Source: Gammaproteobacteria bacterium | GTDB taxonomy: Bacteria > Pseudomonadota > Gammaproteobacteria > Thiohalospirales > Thiohalospiraceae | DNA length: 16,412 bases | Direction: 5' to 3' | Assembly: GCA_011322575.1 (NCBI GenBank) | Contig: DRMK01000303.1 | Coordinates: 1 to 16,412, forward strand | In this document: positions 1 through 5,907 of the stretch, in pieces | How positions within the stretch are numbered: the first letter of the stretch is position 1 | Layout of the letters: the number at the start of each line of letters is the position of its first letter | Notes under the pieces: generated by a model | Told to the model about the DNA's origin: nothing | The model's input: only the letters and a program-made list of their open reading frames with translations | Database searches by the model: none | Position numbers and translations under genes: made by a program

Positions 1-258
1 CCACTGCTCCGTTCCGAATACCTGCAGCATCCCCGGCGGGAGGGAAAAGTGGTTGCTGAACCAGGCGGTGGCAGCCTCGGGGGCGGCCGGAAGATCGAGA
101 TCGCTTTCGGCGGCGATCACCACCCGCGCGGCCCGGGAGATAAGCAGATATACCGGCTGGCCACGGGTCACCAGCTGTTCGAGCAGACGTAAGCCGTATG
201 GCGCGCCGGAGGCGCCACTTATGGCGATGCAGATGGGAGAGGAGGTTGGGTTACCCAT
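1..258 (-). CDS. ubiX: UbiX flavin prenyltransferase, N-terminal part (cut by window edge)
   Basis: UbiX makes prenylated FMN, the cofactor of the UbiD decarboxylase in ubiquinone synthesis. The first 86 codons are present and the rest lies beyond the left edge. After a short polar N-terminus the protein reads ICIAISGASGAPYGLRLLE, the family's glycine-rich FMN-binding signature. A second strand, PVYLLISRAARVVI, fits the same flavodoxin-like fold. The ATG at 258 overlaps the mpl stop in ATGGGTAA (8-base overlap), so translation is probably coupled to mpl. The mpl-ubiX order is known from other gammaproteobacteria such as Pseudomonas. Only the N-terminal domain can be judged; it shows no defect. 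Confidence 0.93.
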   Translation of the reverse strand, partial: MGNPTSSPICIAISGASGAPYGLRLLEQLVTRGQPVYLLISRAARVVIAAESDLDLPAAPEAATAWFSNHFSLPPGMLQVFGTEQW

Positions 259-1621
259 GCCGGCGTCTGCCGATCGCCTGCTCCAGCCTGCTGTGGATCT
301 CTCCGAACGAACCGTTGCTCATCACCACGATATGATCACCACTGCGCGTGCTTTGCGCCAGATACTCGACCAGTTCAACAATATTGTCATAAACTTTAGC
401 ACATGGGCCCAGCGCCTGGGCCACCTCCTGGGGATCCCACTCCAGGCCCGGCGTCCGGAACAGTATCACTTCATCTGCCGCGCGGAGGGAGGCGGGCAGC
501 TCCTTCCGGTGTATCCCCATGCGCATGGTGTTGGAACGTGGTTCCAGCAGCGCCACGATGCGCTCCTCTCCGGCGCGGGCGCGCAGACCGGCCAGGGTGG
601 TGGCGATTGCGGTGGGGTGGTGGGCGAAATCGTCGTAGATGGTGATCCCGTCGATCCGGGCGCGTATCTCCATGCGGCGGCGCACACTGCGGAACCCATG
701 CAGAGCCTGGCAGGCGCGGGAAGGGGGGACCCCGGCGTGGCGCGCAGCGGCAATGGCCGCCAGGGCGTTGCCCAGGTTGTGCTCCCCCATCAGCTCCCAC
801 TCCACGCTGCCCGCAGGGCCGCCGTTCAGCCGTACTTCGAAACTGCTCCCGTCGGCGGTGGATGAAGATACGCTCCAGTCGGCCTCGCGGGAAGCAGAGA
901 AGGTTTCGCGTGGGGTCCAGCATCCCTCGGCCAGTACCCGTTCGATGCTCTCATCATCCGGCGGGGTGATGATCAGTCCGTTACCGGGCACGGTACGCAC
1001 CAGATGGTGGAACTGGCGCCGGATGGCAGCCAGGTCGGGGAAGATGTCCGCATGGTCGAACTCCAGGTTGTTGATCACCAGGGTGCGCGGCCGGTAGTGG
1101 AGGAACTTGGAGCGTTTGTCGAAAAAGGCGGTGTCGTACTCGTCCGCCTCCACCACGAAGAACGGACCGGAGCCCAGCCTGGCGCTGATGCCGAAGTTCC
1201 GCGGCACCCCCCCAATCAGAAAGCCCGGATCCAGCCCCGCATCCTCGAAAATCCAGGCCAGCATGCTGGAGGTGGTGGTCTTGCCGTGGGTGCCGGACAG
1301 GGCCAGCACCCAGCGCCCGTGCAGCAGGTTCTCCGCCAGCCACTGGGGGCCGGAGGTGTAGTGCAGGCCCTTCTCCAGCACATGCTCCACCAGCGGGTTG
1401 CCGCGGGACAGGGCGTTGCCGATGACCACCAGATCAGGTTCCGGCTCCAGATGGCGCGCCTCGTAACCCTCCAGCAGCTGGATGCCTTGCGCTTGGAGCT
1501 GGGTGCTCATGGGAGGGTAGACATTGCTGTCCGAGCCGCTCACCCGGTGGCCCAGCTGACGCGCCAGCAGGGCGATTCCCCCCATGAAGGTTCCACAGAT
1601 TCCGGCTATGTGCAGGTGCAT
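251..1621 (-). CDS. mpl: Mpl, UDP-N-acetylmuramate:L-alanyl-gamma-D-glutamyl-meso-diaminopimelate ligase
   Basis: Cytoplasmic Mur-ligase-family enzyme that joins recycled murein tripeptide to UDP-MurNAc using ATP. At 456 aa it matches the usual Mpl length. Visible marks are the N-terminal UDP-binding loop GICGTFMG (residues 7-14), the ATP P-loop SGTHGKTTT (109-117), the central EADEYD and NNLEFDHADIF motifs (about 158-195), and DDFAHHPTAI near the start of the C-terminal domain. The motif set is that of Mpl rather than MurC. The ATG at 1621 was chosen because GGAG lies about 8 bases upstream and the domain begins at once (MHLHIAGICGT); a longer in-frame reading to 1702 would only add a basic, unconserved tail. 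Its stop overlaps the ubiX start. Confidence 0.95.
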   Translation of the reverse strand: MHLHIAGICGTFMGGIALLARQLGHRVSGSDSNVYPPMSTQLQAQGIQLLEGYEARHLEPEPDLVVIGNALSRGNPLVEHVLEKGLHYTSGPQWLAENLLHGRWVLALSGTHGKTTTSSMLAWIFEDAGLDPGFLIGGVPRNFGISARLGSGPFFVVEADEYDTAFFDKRSKFLHYRPRTLVINNLEFDHADIFPDLAAIRRQFHHLVRTVPGNGLIITPPDDESIERVLAEGCWTPRETFSASREADWSVSSSTADGSSFEVRLNGGPAGSVEWELMGEHNLGNALAAIAAARHAGVPPSRACQALHGFRSVRRRMEIRARIDGITIYDDFAHHPTAIATTLAGLRARAGEERIVALLEPRSNTMRMGIHRKELPASLRAADEVILFRTPGLEWDPQEVAQALGPCAKVYDNIVELVEYLAQSTRSGDHIVVMSNGSFGEIHSRLEQAIGRRRHG

Positions 1622-1769
1622 GGCGATGCTCCGGTTCGGGATAACCCCATAGCATAAACCGAGCGGGGCTGCCGGTGGGAAGTTTCGTCGCTTCTTCCTC
1701 ATTTCGCGTGGAATCGACGGATGTTATTCGATGGCCGCGACGCGGTGGCGACCTGGCCAATTCCCCTTT

Positions 1770-1788
1770 GAACGTCGAAGGGACGTTC
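1770..1788. promoter_or_regulatory. Perfect 7-bp dyad, possible operator
   Basis: GAACGTC, five bases (GAAGG), then GACGTTC: the arms are perfectly complementary. The dyad lies about 150 bases upstream of mpl and about 140 bases upstream of the plus-strand promoter candidate. The size and symmetry suit a dimeric repressor, but no known regulator's consensus is recognised and no T-run follows, so it is not a terminator. It could also be chance. Confidence 0.35.
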
Positions 1789-1910
1789 TGCCGCGATCCG
1801 ATCCATGCGGGATGGAATATTGACGCCATGTTTCCCACTCCGGTACCTGAAAATAGCCAGGCAAAGGCCCTGGGATGCCACCGGATGCGTCAACTATTGG
1901 TGGCGCGGCC

Positions 1911-1939
1911 TTGCAAATGGCGGCGGTTATTACTACATT
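1911..1939 (+). promoter_or_regulatory. Candidate sigma70-like promoter for the ACP-like/rnd/cls cluster
   Basis: TTGCAA (1911-1916) and TACATT (1934-1939), separated by 17 bases, each match the -35 and -10 consensus at four of six positions. The stretch around the -10 is locally AT-rich in otherwise GC-rich DNA. It sits 37 bases before the SD-preceded ATG at 1976. Assigned by pattern only. Confidence 0.35.
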
Positions 1940-1962
1940 TATCCGGGCAATTGTTCCGGGGC

Positions 1963-1967
1963 GGGAG
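1963..1967 (+). promoter_or_regulatory. Shine-Dalgarno GGGAG belonging to the ATG at 1976
   Basis: GGGAG ends 8 bases before the ATG at 1976. It is the only good ribosome binding site near the start of the ACP-like gene, yet it serves a different reading frame from the ATG at 2007. It therefore argues for a translated leader, or for a sequence shift between the two frames. Confidence 0.5.
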
Positions 1968-1975
1968 CTGGCAAG

Positions 1976-2023
1976 ATGACGGATATCGACGCAACTGATT
2001 ACAACCATGGCCGGGTGTGTTGA
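1976..2023 (+). CDS. 15-codon leader ORF overlapping the ACP-like gene start
   Basis: ATG with a good SD (GGGAG, spacing 8) opens a frame reading MTDIDATDYNHGRVC and stopping at 2023, 17 bases past the start of the ACP-like gene. The ATG at 2007 has no obvious SD. A ribosome finishing this leader would release close enough to re-initiate, so it could be a translational-coupling leader. Alternatively MTDID is the true N-terminus of the ACP-like protein and a one-base sequence or natural frameshift separates it from the rest; carrier proteins often start in a similar way. The peptide itself has no recognisable function. Confidence 0.35.
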   Translation: MTDIDATDYNHGRVC

Positions 2024-2285
2024 ATCCGAGGTGCTGCGGCAGGTGGCGCTGTATGCTGGAATGGACAGCAACGAGCTGTATGGTGGCATGCTGCTGCAAG
2101 AGGATCTGGGGCTCGGACCACTCACCGTACTGATGCTGCTCATTACTCTGGGCGAGTCGCTGGGGAAGGATGCCCTTGCCCTCTCTTTCAATCTGGGAAG
2201 CCTGAACACCGTGGACGACTTGGTGGATCTGTTCTGTCCGGCCGCCGCCTGCAGCGCCCCGCGGGTCAGTTACTGCCTCCACTGA
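2007..2285 (+). CDS. Acyl-carrier-protein-like small protein lacking the phosphopantetheine serine
   Basis: 92 aa. Residues about 8-70 follow the carrier-protein plan: a first helix (VLRQVALYAG), a loop, the helix-2 entry LQEDLGLGPLTVLMLL, and a final helix NTVDDLVDLF. Against the classical EDLGADSLDTVELV, the serine that carries 4'-phosphopantetheine is replaced by proline (GPL for DSL). The protein could not be a standard holo-ACP. Helix 2 is richer in Leu and poorer in acidic residues than usual. A short tail with three cysteines follows the fold. The ATG at 2007 is the first start after an in-frame stop at 1977 and has a weak RBS; see the leader ORF. It lies 82 bases before rnd on the same strand. 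The family assignment is by pattern; the role is unknown. It may be a degenerate carrier or a structural homologue. Confidence 0.65.
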   Translation: MAGCVESEVLRQVALYAGMDSNELYGGMLLQEDLGLGPLTVLMLLITLGESLGKDALALSFNLGSLNTVDDLVDLFCPAAACSAPRVSYCLH

Positions 2286-2357
2286 GAGCCGGGGTTGCTT
2301 CCGGCAGGTGCTATCTCTCCTGCGGTGATGTATGCTGCCAAATCATTGCCGACCAGC

Positions 2358-2361
2358 GGAG
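2358..2361 (+). promoter_or_regulatory. Shine-Dalgarno GGAG deciding the rnd start
   Basis: GGAG within a purine run lies 6 bases before the GTG at 2368. The alternative ATG at 2332 has no SD at suitable spacing. Starting at the GTG also places the catalytic residues at the same numbers as in E. coli RNase D, which supports the choice. Confidence 0.65.
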
Positions 2362-2367
2362 AGAGAG

Positions 2368-3516
2368 GTGCAGCAACTCTATATCGACAAGCCGGATGAG
2401 CTGGATCACCTGTGCCAGCGCCTGTGTGGCAGCCCCTGGCTGGCGCTGGATACCGAATTTCTGCGTGAAAAGAGCTACTATCCGCGCCTCTGCCTGCTGC
2501 AGGTGGCCAACGACGATCTGATCGCCTGTATCGATCCTCTCCGTCTGCCGGATCTGGAGGGACTGCTCACGCTTCTCTACGACTCATCCATCGTAAAGGT
2601 GCTGCACGCCGCGCGTCAGGATCTGGAGATTTTCTACTACCTGCGCGGAGCCGTGCCGCAGCCGCTGTTCGATACCCAGATAGCGGCGGCCCTGCTGGGC
2701 TACGGAGACCAGATCGGATACGGCGCCCTGGTGAGAGAGATGCTGGGGGTAGAGCTGCCCAAGTCCCACAGCCGGACCGACTGGTCGCTGCGTCCTCTCG
2801 AGCCGGAACAGCTGCGTTATGCGGCGGATGACGTGCGCTACCTGCGAGAACTGTACCGGGAGCAGCGCCGCATGCTGCGGGAGCTGGGGCGTATGGAGTG
2901 GCTGGCGGACGATTTTGCCCAGCTTGGGGACCCCGCCACCTACGAAAACCGGGCCGAGGAGGCCTGGAGCAGGATTCGCGGTCATCAGCAGTTGCGCGGG
3001 GTCCAGCTGGCCGTACTGCGGGCGCTGGCCGCCTGGCGCGAGGAGCGGGCCCGCCAGCAGGACAGGCCACGCAAATGGCTGTTGCGTGACGATGTACTGC
3101 TCGAACTGGCGCGCCGTCAGCCCAGAGATCACCAGGCCCTGGCCCGCGTAAGGGGGCTGGAGGAGGGTGCCCGGCGGCGCTGGGGGAGCGAACTGCTTGC
3201 CCTGATCCGGGAGGCGCGGGCATTGCCGGAGAAGCAGTGGCCCCGGAGCCAGGAGAGGATCCGGTTGACCGTGGAGCAGGAGGGTATGGTGGATGCCCTG
3301 ATGGCGCTGGTGCGCCTGGCGGCCAGGGAGAGTCGCATCAGCCCCGCCAGCCTGGCCACGCGCCGCGACCTGGAGCGGCTGGTTGCGGGGGAGGGGAGCG
3401 GTCCCGTGATGCGGGGCTGGAGACGCCAGCTCTGTGGCGCCAGACTGGAGGCGTTTCTCGCCGGGCGCAGCGGGTTGCTGGTGGAGTCCGGAAGGCTGGT
3501 GGAACGCCCCGCCTAG
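2368..3516 (+). CDS. rnd: Ribonuclease D
   Basis: 3'-5' exoribonuclease that trims tRNA and other small RNA 3' ends. From the GTG start it has 382 aa, against 375 in E. coli. The DEDDy exonuclease domain is complete: D28 and E30 in LALDTEFLREKSYYP, D85 in HAARQDLEIF, and Y151/D155 in YAADDVRYL, the same residue numbers as the E. coli enzyme. The conserved SRTDWSLRPL also stands before motif III. An HRDC nucleic-acid-binding domain follows at about 210-285 (WLLRDDVLLELARR, then VRGLEEGARRRWG). A longer start at ATG 2332 would add 12 residues but lacks an SD. The cls-like gene begins two bases after the TAG stop, so the two are probably co-translated. Confidence 0.95.
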   Translation: MQQLYIDKPDELDHLCQRLCGSPWLALDTEFLREKSYYPRLCLLQVANDDLIACIDPLRLPDLEGLLTLLYDSSIVKVLHAARQDLEIFYYLRGAVPQPLFDTQIAAALLGYGDQIGYGALVREMLGVELPKSHSRTDWSLRPLEPEQLRYAADDVRYLRELYREQRRMLRELGRMEWLADDFAQLGDPATYENRAEEAWSRIRGHQQLRGVQLAVLRALAAWREERARQQDRPRKWLLRDDVLLELARRQPRDHQALARVRGLEEGARRRWGSELLALIREARALPEKQWPRSQERIRLTVEQEGMVDALMALVRLAARESRISPASLATRRDLERLVAGEGSGPVMRGWRRQLCGARLEAFLAGRSGLLVESGRLVERPA

Positions 3517-3518
3517 AC

Positions 3519-4694
3519 ATGGTGTCTAGCGGCAGCGCCATGGTCTCGAGGCCGCAACCGGTTCGTTCCGTCTATCCCTGGAGGGAGGGCAATCTCGTCT
3601 CCCTGCTGGTGGATGGCGATGCCTTCCTGCCACGCATGCTGGAGTGCATTGCATCGGCGCGCCGTTACCTGCTGCTGGAGATGTATCTGGTGGAGTCGGG
3701 AGCCGTGCTCGACCGGTTTATTTCCGCCCTGGGGGAAGCGGTCTCCAGACGGGTGAGGGTCTGCTTGCTGCTGGATGACTTCGGCATCCGCGAGATGCGT
3801 TCAGGGGATCGCCTGCGGCTGGTGGACGCAGGGGTGGAGCTGGTGCTCTACAATCCGCTGCGCTACAGAAAGTGGCGCGTCAATCTCTACCGGGACCACC
3901 GCAAGTTGCTGCTGGTGGACGGAGAGGTGGCGTTTACCGGGGGAATGGGGATCACCGATCGCTTCTCACCCCGCGACTGCCCGCAGGGGTGGTGGCACGA
4001 GGTCATGGTGGAGTACCGGGGACCAGTGGTAAGGGACTGGCAACACAGCTTCACCGTTATCTGGAACCGATACAGCGATACCCCCCTGCGGCTCTCCGGG
4101 CCGAGCAGCGTCCCGGCGGCGGGTGGGGTTGCAGCGCGGCTGGCGGTAATCCAGCCCCCGCGCCAGGAGGCCAAGGGCTCCCTTACCAACCGCATCCGCG
4201 CCGCCCGGCACCGCGTCTGGATCGCCACCCCCTATTTCATTCCCACCAGGAAGATTCGCAGGCTGCTCAAGCAGGCAGCGCGGCGTGGAGTGGATGTACG
4301 GATTCTGGTGCCGGGGGAGGAGACCGATCACCCGGCGGTACGCCGTGTTGGGCAGCGCTACTACCAGCGGCTGCTGCGCAACGGGGTACGCATCTTCGAG
4401 TACCAGCCCCGTTTCATCCACGCCAAAATCTGGCTGTGTGATCGCTGGGCCAGCATCGGCTCCACGAACCTGGACCGGTGGAGCCTGCACTGGAATCTGG
4501 AAGCCAATCTGGAGGTGGAGGAGGCCGCCTTTGCCGAACGGGTTGTGCGGCTGCTGGAGGAGGATTTTGCCCACAGCTGCGAGATCACCTACCGGGAGTG
4601 GAAGGAGCGGCCCTGGTACCAACGTCTTCGCGAATGGTTCTGGAGCACCGCTGCCATGTGGACCCAATACTACAGCCAGCGCCGTCCGCGTTAA
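3519..4694 (+). CDS. Cardiolipin synthase of the phospholipase D superfamily, ClsB-like
   Basis: Probably joins phosphatidyl groups to make cardiolipin at the inner membrane. 391 aa with two HKD motifs: H127, K129, D134 in HRKLLLVDGEVAFTGG, and H301, K303, D308 in HAKIWLCDRWASIGSTNLD. The N-terminal WREGNLVSLL and the absence of N-terminal membrane helices resemble ClsB rather than ClsA, which has two such helices. The C-terminal tail is Trp/Tyr/Arg-rich and could lie on the membrane. The ATG at 3519 is two bases past the rnd stop with no strong SD, suggesting coupling; an in-frame ATG at 3540 is a possible alternative. PLD-family enzymes vary in substrate, so the exact lipid reaction is inferred. 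No gene follows on this strand before a convergent gap. Confidence 0.88.
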   Translation: MVSSGSAMVSRPQPVRSVYPWREGNLVSLLVDGDAFLPRMLECIASARRYLLLEMYLVESGAVLDRFISALGEAVSRRVRVCLLLDDFGIREMRSGDRLRLVDAGVELVLYNPLRYRKWRVNLYRDHRKLLLVDGEVAFTGGMGITDRFSPRDCPQGWWHEVMVEYRGPVVRDWQHSFTVIWNRYSDTPLRLSGPSSVPAAGGVAARLAVIQPPRQEAKGSLTNRIRAARHRVWIATPYFIPTRKIRRLLKQAARRGVDVRILVPGEETDHPAVRRVGQRYYQRLLRNGVRIFEYQPRFIHAKIWLCDRWASIGSTNLDRWSLHWNLEANLEVEEAAFAERVVRLLEEDFAHSCEITYREWKERPWYQRLREWFWSTAAMWTQYYSQRRPR

Positions 4695-4750
4695 ACCACC
4701 AGGAGAATCGACGGTAAAGTCTCATTCAGCGGATGTCATCCAGACACCCG

Positions 4751-4822
4751 CCCGCAGGGAGTGCCCCCCGCGCCCCGGCTCTGCGTTATAGTCCTTGGGA
4801 GGGGGCAGCCATTCCCTGCGGG
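4751..4822. repeat. Long imperfect inverted repeat downstream of cls
   Basis: CCCGCAGGGA (4751-4760) pairs with TCCCTGCGGG (4813-4822), and inside it TGCCCCC (4762-4768) pairs with GGGGGCA (4801-4807). Together they form a 17-bp interrupted stem with a loop of about 32 bases. There is no T-run. It starts 56 bases past the cls stop and could stabilise the mRNA 3' end, act as a bidirectional processing stem, or be a remnant of a REP-like unit. Confidence 0.55.
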
Positions 4823-4858
4823 CTGCGCCTTGCCGCGCAACACCACAGGGACGCCGAA

Positions 4859-4866
4859 TCCTGATT
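4859..4866. repeat. Left 8-bp direct repeat flanking the MITE-like element
   Basis: TCCTGATT directly abuts the outer end of the left inverted arm and is exactly repeated at 5137-5144. This is the expected footprint of a target-site duplication. Confidence 0.65.
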
Positions 4867-5136
4867 GGGTCTTCCTCAAATCGTGTGGGTAAAATGATAA
4901 ATCATCCTTGACAGGCGGAATGCACGCCGGAAGATGGTCGGCAGAAGGGGATTGGGGACACTTTGGGATAGCCGGCTTACTTGCAATTGGCGCAGGTGGT
5001 GGATATCCGCTTGTCCCCGGCCAGACAGTCCCAATCCCCTCCTGGTTACCGAGTATGTGGCGTGCATTCCGCCTGTCAAGGACGGAGCCGCTACGCGGTG
5101 ATTTACCATTTTACCCACATGATTTGAGGAAGACCT
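4867..5136. mobile_element. 270-bp non-coding MITE-like element with long terminal inverted repeats
   Basis: The left arm (4867-4928, 62 bases, beginning GGGTCTTCCTCAAATC) is the reverse complement of the right arm (5059-5136, 78 bases). There are three mismatches plus one 16-base block (5083-5098) present only in the right arm. A second, inner pair exists: GGGGATTGGG (4947-4956) against CCCAATCCCC (5030-5039), and GGGGACA (4954-4960) against TGTCCCC (5012-5018). The whole element could fold into one long hairpin. It encodes no protein and is bounded by the perfect 8-bp repeat TCCTGATT. Length, arms, duplication and position in a convergent gap right behind yciK fit a miniature inverted-repeat transposable element moved in trans. 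The parent transposase family is not identifiable here. Confidence 0.75.
5083..5098. repeat. 16-base block present only in the right arm of the element
   Basis: Aligning the two arms leaves 16 bases unmatched in the right arm. They contain CCGC-TAC-GCGG (5088-5098), a small hairpin of its own. Either it was lost from the left arm or gained in the right. It breaks the otherwise near-perfect pairing. Confidence 0.6.
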
Positions 5137-5144
5137 TCCTGATT
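5137..5144. repeat. Right 8-bp direct repeat flanking the MITE-like element
   Basis: Second copy of TCCTGATT. It lies one base from the yciK stop codon (5146-5148 on the minus strand), so insertion just spared that gene. Confidence 0.65.
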
Positions 5145-5145
5145 A

Positions 5146-5907
5146 TTACCTTGAAAGAGTACTACCCTGTTGGGCCTTGAAGGATCTGCCCGTCTCTCCC
5201 TGGCTGTCAGGGCCCATGAGGTAGAGGTAGATCCCCATGATCTCCTCCGGTGCGGGGTGGGTGTTGGGATCTTCGGCGGGGTAGGCCTTGGCCCGCATCC
5301 GGGTGCGCACTGCCCCTGGATCTATGCTGTTTACCCGGACTGGGGTGTTCTCCTCCAGCTCGTCGGCCAGGATCTGCATCATGTTCTCGGCCGCCGCCTT
5401 GGAGATGCCATAGGCGCCCCAGTAGGCCCGTCCCCGGTGTCCCACGGCGGAAGAGGTGAACAGCACCGAGGCATCCTCCGACCTCTTCAGCAGCGGCAGA
5501 CAGGCGCGGGTCAGCAGGTAGGGGGCGTTCAGGTTTACCTGCATTACCTTGGCCCACAGCTCCAGGTCATACATCTCCAGCGGTGTCAGGGTTCCCAGAA
5601 TAGCGGCGTTGTGTAGCAGTCCATCCAGACGTCCGAACTCCCGCTCCAGGGTTTCCGCCAGATCCTGATAGTCCTTGGGGCTGGCGCCCTCCAGGTTCAT
5701 CGGGTAGATGGCTGGCTGCGGTCCACCATCCTGCTCGATGGAGTCGTAGACCGCTTCCAGCTTGCGTATGGTGCGTCCCAGCAGGATGACGGTAGCCCCG
5801 TGGCGCGCGAAACTCCTCGCTGCCGCCGCCCCAATCCCGTCGCCCGCCCCCGTGACCAGAATGATGCGTCCTTCGAGGAGATCGGCTGATGGTGAATAGT
5901 CCTGCAT
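5146..5907 (-). CDS. yciK: YciK-family short-chain dehydrogenase/reductase
   Basis: NAD(P)-dependent cytosolic oxidoreductase of the SDR family; the substrate of the YciK group is not established. 253 aa, against 252 in E. coli YciK. The Rossmann motif TGAGDGIG is at 19-26, the structural HNAA at 99-102, the catalytic serine region FTSSAVG at about 150-156, and the catalytic pair Y166/K170 in AYGISK. VMQVNLNAPYLLT and the C-terminal YLYLMGPDSQGETG closely follow YciK. The ATG at 5907 has GGAG about 7 bases upstream, and the conserved part starts within 15 residues; the frame could be read from 6039, but that extension is unconserved. It converges on cls and is divergent from the secretion operon. 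The MITE-like element lies immediately downstream. Confidence 0.93.
   Translation of the reverse strand: MQDYSPSADLLEGRIILVTGAGDGIGAAAARSFARHGATVILLGRTIRKLEAVYDSIEQDGGPQPAIYPMNLEGASPKDYQDLAETLEREFGRLDGLLHNAAILGTLTPLEMYDLELWAKVMQVNLNAPYLLTRACLPLLKRSEDASVLFTSSAVGHRGRAYWGAYGISKAAAENMMQILADELEENTPVRVNSIDPGAVRTRMRAKAYPAEDPNTHPAPEEIMGIYLYLMGPDSQGETGRSFKAQQGSTLSR

Larger units (their letters stand above)
1622..1975. other. Divergent intergenic region between mpl and the ACP-like gene
   Basis: 354 bases without a convincing gene. An open frame running from 1805 to 2023 has an odd Tyr/Gly/Cys-rich translation and no family resemblance, so only its last 16 codons are considered (see the leader ORF). 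The spacer must hold the promoters of both mpl (minus strand) and the plus-strand cluster. It contains a perfect 7-bp dyad and one reasonable plus-strand promoter candidate, listed separately. No clear -35/-10 pair was found for mpl; a TATGCT-like hexamer about 30 bases upstream of its ribosome binding site is the best guess. No terminator or RNA gene was seen. Confidence 0.6.
4695..5145. other. Convergent intergenic region between cls and yciK
   Basis: 451 bases without a gene. It holds an 11-bp palindrome (4731-4741, GGATG-T-CATCC), a long imperfect inverted repeat (4751-4822) and a 270-bp MITE-like element (4867-5136) with its flanking 8-bp direct repeats. Two short frames through the element are products of its inverted arms, not genes. 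No stem followed by a T-run was found for either converging gene, so termination may rely on these stems or on Rho. Confidence 0.8.

Noticed and set aside
53..865. Open plus-strand frame of 270 codons opposite ubiX and mpl
   Set aside because: It is antisense to two well-supported genes, its translation is low-complexity and matches no family; typical of GC-rich shadows.
1805..1975. Upstream extension of the leader ORF back to ATG 1805
   Set aside because: The translation is odd (Tyr/Gly/Trp-rich) with no known domain, and the candidate promoter at 1911-1939 lies inside it. Only the SD-preceded end at 1976 is kept.
2288..2323. Small hairpins after the ACP-like gene (GCCGG/CCGGC and GCAGG/CCTGC)
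   Set aside because: They are mutually overlapping, have 5-bp arms and no T-run; not enough for a terminator or attenuator call.
4876..5180. Short frames across the MITE-like element on both strands
   Set aside because: They run through the inverted arms and the loop, have no family resemblance and no conserved start; they do not encode a transposase.
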